Of a stretch of 64,000 bases of DNA, positions 60,850 through 64,000 are shown piece by piece. The notes beneath the pieces are model-generated. The model was not told where the DNA came from and searched no databases. It was given only the letters and a program-made list of their open reading frames with translations. Each line of letters starts with the position of its first letter. Within the stretch, counting starts at the first letter, position 1. A program made the position numbers and the translations under genes. Origin of the DNA: Leptoclinus maculatus (lineage: Eukaryota; Chordata; Actinopteri; Perciformes; Stichaeidae); NCBI GenBank assembly GCA_032191485.1, contig JAVDOI010000011.1, positions 15,420,617 to 15,484,616 of the forward strand, read 5' to 3'.

Positions 60850-61417
60850 GTGAAGTGCAGTACATCTACAGGTGTTTGATTTATTCAAAAATCTATTTGC
60901 CATCATTTCTGTGCATGTAAAAGATGATTTTATAGATCATCACGGAAAAGATCCTGGAATATGATCTCTAAAAAAGAGTGGGAACCCTGATTCCATTGTT
61001 ATGCTGTTAAAATGTAAAAGAAAATCATGTTTTCCAAAAATCGGTTCTCTTAAAGAACCATTTATTCCTGGGAAGAACCATTTATTCCTGGGAAGAACCA
61101 TTTTTACCTAAAGAACCATTTGAAAAGGGTTCTTTATGGAACCATTTGGGTCCATAAAGAACCTTTTTGAAAATGGTTCTTTCAAGAACCTTTTTGTCTT
61201 TAGGTTCTAAAAAGAACCAGAAATGGTGCTTCAAAGAACCATTTTTTGAAGGTTCTTTGAAGCACCTTTGTGGGTTCTTTAAAGAACCGTTTAAGGAAAT
61301 GGTTCTTTAAAGAACCCTGGTCGGAAAGGTTCTTTGTGGAACCAAAAATGGTTCTTCTATGGCATCACTCCGAAGAACCATTTTCGGTTCCAGGTGGAAC
61401 CTTTATTTTTCTGTGTG

Positions 61418-64000
61418 TGGGTGAGTGAACTGTGAAATGTTTCTGTGGTGTGTGTGTGTTTACTGGTATAAGACACAATTTGTGTATTTGAACAATGAGT
61501 TTGGGTCTGAATGTGGCAGCTGTTGGCAGCGAAGATTTCACAACATGTCCTAATATAAGTTTGTGATTTAACCGCAATGAAAGAAAAGTCTGTTTTTGTG
61601 TTTCTGCATCTTTCTATGTTGAAGAGCTCGTCAGCTCTCTGTGGCCTTGCCAGGACGCTGACCTTTGAGATGTCCTGTGGTTATGCATCTCTGCAGGACG
61701 GTGGCCTGTGCCGTGTCCCAGGGAGCGGAAGCAGATGTCGAGGATTTCACCCACTTGAAAGCATTAGAGAGGCAGCCACGAGATGAAAGATGGCCGCTCG
61801 GAGGCAGAGAGGGGGGCTGGGGCTTAATCCTGCAATCCCTCCCCTCTCCTCCTCTCCCCTCCCCTCGCTCTTTAGTGGTATTGCCTCGCTTCACATCTCA
61901 ACTCAAGATTGCGCTGTGCAAACAGAGCCAGTCATGGTGCAGGGAGTCCGTCCAGAATTCCAATGCCGACAGACAGGCCACAGGCAATTTCTAAATGTCT
62001 TTGATCAGAAAGTTGCTCTAGGAAAACGTTTGCCTGCAGAGCAGCTCCTGTGATTGGCAAGGCGATTTTGACAGACATATATCAAATCCCTTTGCTGTAA
62101 TTGAGGAGAACGGCTTGAATGCAACTGGGCTTGTTCCGGTGTCTGTCTGAACCCAAAGATGGCCGACTGCTGAGGAGGCTGCAGCCAGGTTGACAACGTT
62201 AGATTTATCTCCCGCTTTGGTTGATGAAAGGGAGGACGAGTGACTGAGGCTTTACTATTGTTTGTCAGGAAACATATAAATCCAGCGCACATGAGCTGTC
62301 ACCGGACCGATAAATATGCATTAGAGCTGTGTGTGATGAGCCCCACTGTGGTAGGAAGCTCACAGGGGAAGGTCAGGGAAAGAGGAGAGAAGAGCGCAGG
62401 CTCTCTCACCCACTGAGGGAATCCACTAATTATCCACACTGGAAGGTGTACATGTGTGTCTGTGAGTGCACGTGTGTGCATGCACGTGTATTTATGCTGA
62501 CGTTGATCGATAAGACACGGAGATGATGAATGGACCGACAGACGACAGGCATCATCATGATTGGGGTTAACCGTTCGGGACATTGTTTTGTATTCAGTAT
62601 CTACTCACATCCCGACAAAAATTAAACAGAAAGGGCATGACGCAACATGTGTGTCACATTCATATCTTGCATGTTTCACTCTGTAAAAGCAACAGATAGC
62701 CCCCTATCATTATCTGCCTGTGTTTGACATGCGAGAATCCCGACACCCAAACTGCGAGCAGATCCATCAAACCATAGTGTTGCTGGCAGATTGAGGTCAC
62801 GCTGAATTATGAGCGGAGCTCCGAGGTAATCACTCATTGGATCCTTGCAAAAATGCTGTCGCGTCGCTCCGCAGCCGCCTCTGCGCTGCGGTTTGCCGAC
62901 CTCGACCGCGCTGCGGTTTGCCGACCTCGACCGCGCTGCCCTCTCACTAGACACCCGTTAAATGGGCATGCGGTTCAGGCCCCGGATTGGCCGAGATGCC
63001 TGCGGAGATAATTCACAGCTGATAGGCGAAAGAAAAAAAAAGCTTGACCTTGAGGGTATAACGACACACACACAAGCTCAAACAAACACAAGTTGAGGCC
63101 ATGTTTTGACAACAGCAATATGGATGAATTGCTGATATAAACAAGCCAATGCCGCACCAGTGGAGAGAGAGAGTAACATGACGTGGCTGGATCACTGCTA
63201 ATGTATTACGTGGCAACTGTGGGCATGTGTGAGTGTTCAGTCCGTGTTAATGGACAAGGATGTTCTGTTGGTGATGATGCCAGTAAGCGCCGTAAATGAC
63301 TGTACTTTGTTAATCTGGAACAGCTGGCAAAAATCACTGAGGCATCAGCCGTGAGTTTTATCAGTCTGGCCCGGAAATAAATGTGCCTGTGATATGCACG
63401 CTGCAAAAACCACCACTACAACCTCAACAATGTCATCCACATGAAAAAACAAAACAACTTCACAAAGATGTCTATCAGATGACCTTGAAAGTTTGGATCG
63501 GTCAAGTTTCATTTTATAGGTCAGTGATTCATTTTCTTAACAGCATTCCACATGACTTTATGAGGTAACAGGATAGAAAATATGCAAAGCAGCAAAATCT
63601 TATCAGAATTCTTCTCAGACACATAAAAGCCATCGCAAGAGAGAAATAACATGGCCACAGGGACATGTCTTTCTCTTTTTTCCTACTAGATCTTACTAGA
63701 AACATGCCTTTTCCTCGCCTTTCAATCCTTCCTCTGCTCTGTTTTTCCGTCTCTCTCCATCTCACTCTCCGTGTCTCTTTTTCTGAGGGACCATGCTGAG
63801 TCCCTCCCTGCTGATTATTAGACATAAGCTCGCGTTCAGCAGAGCCTGAATCCTCTGAGCCATCTTACCTCCACCATCACTTCACTGTAAGCAAATCTCC
63901 ACAGACCCGTGGACTGTGCAGAGCTCCCTCTGTTGCAAACATTTCTCTCCGTCTACAGTCAAACTAGGCTAGCGCTCAGTTGGACACACTCAATAAATGT
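61418..64000 (-). other. nlgn3 upstream intron, right edge of window
   Basis: No nlgn3 exon was recognised on the minus strand. The only structured element is a 25-bp GC-rich tandem duplication at 62883-62932. Open frames such as 62676-62954 (minus) and 61665-61994 (plus) have no family similarity. Confidence 0.5.
62883..62932. repeat. Perfect 25-bp tandem duplication, GC-rich
   Basis: The unit begins gcgctgcggtttgccgacct and is repeated exactly at 62908, with the first bases of a third copy following. Confidence 0.95.

Larger units (their letters stand above)
56288..61417. mobile_element. 5.1-kb GGTTC-ended element carrying a gene
   Basis: Left end CACACAGAAAAA (56288) is matched in inverse at the right end (TTTTTCTGTGTG to 61417), each followed inwards by GGTTC words. 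The left 170 bases and the right 390 bases are crowded with GGTTCTTT and AAAGAACC in both orientations, including perfect GGTTCTTTAAAGAACC palindromes near 61274 and 61301. Short tandem copies occur in both ends (ggttctttgggatat near 56405 and gaaccatttattcctggg near 61076). Between the ends lie a TA-rich block, a promoter-like segment, a spliced SAMD3-like gene and a poly(A) signal. No target-site duplication was clear. The GGTTC sequences resemble a family I know as abundant in fish genomes; linking the whole 5.1 kb into one mobile unit is inference. Confidence 0.6.

Noticed and set aside
61577..62053. Overlapping plus-strand frames near the right end
   Set aside because: Short, without splice context, and not neuroligin-like on either strand.

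Overview
The window is vertebrate nuclear DNA. The best fit is a percomorph-type teleost fish. Genes have GT-AG introns. The plp1 gene has only the DM20-type exon 3. The intergenic DNA is full of fish-type interspersed repeats, hAT relics and CA/GT microsatellites. There are no tRNA or rRNA genes, CRISPR arrays or bacterial features.

Layout, left to right. (1) 23-2266, minus: three exons of fut11 (Golgi-type alpha-1,3-fucosyltransferase); its C-terminal exon is off the left edge. (2) 2267-5178: intergenic, with a 460-bp hAT MITE bounded by a perfect 8-bp target duplication, then a fish repeat and the probable rab9b promoter. (3) 5239-5847, plus: rab9b in one coding exon. (4) 10580-15544, minus: complete plp1 (myelin proteolipid DM20) in seven exons. 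rab9b and plp1 are tail to tail, as in human Xq22. (5) 18282-21358, minus: a Pcdh20-type protocadherin with an 8-codon first coding exon. (6) 22.5-26.9 kb: a debris field with an internally deleted hAT transposase ORF, two decayed kinesin-1 heavy-chain exons and two minisatellite arrays in opposite orientation. (7) 27776-30974, plus: complete rgcc-like cell-cycle regulator in five coding exons. (8) 31.0-42.6 kb: no recognisable gene. (9) 42584-54558, minus: the last two coding exons of nlgn3 (neuroligin-3), separated by a 10.3-kb intron that holds a 1,016-bp DNA transposon; upstream nlgn3 exons lie beyond the right edge. (10) 56288-61417: a 5.1-kb unit with matching inverted ends packed with GGTTC/GAACC words, apparently inserted in an upstream nlgn3 intron. 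It contains its own promoter-like region and a multi-exon gene related to the fish SAMD3-like proteins.

Several genes act in the nervous system (plp1 in myelin, pcdh20-like and nlgn3 in cell adhesion and synapses). rab9b works in endosome-to-Golgi transport, fut11 in Golgi glycosylation and rgcc in cell-cycle control. They are neighbours, not an operon. The most unusual object is the 5.1-kb GGTTC-ended unit with its SAMD3-like gene: it looks like a mobile element, yet no recognisable transposase was found inside it. All family assignments rest on reading translations and splice sites by eye; no database search was possible.
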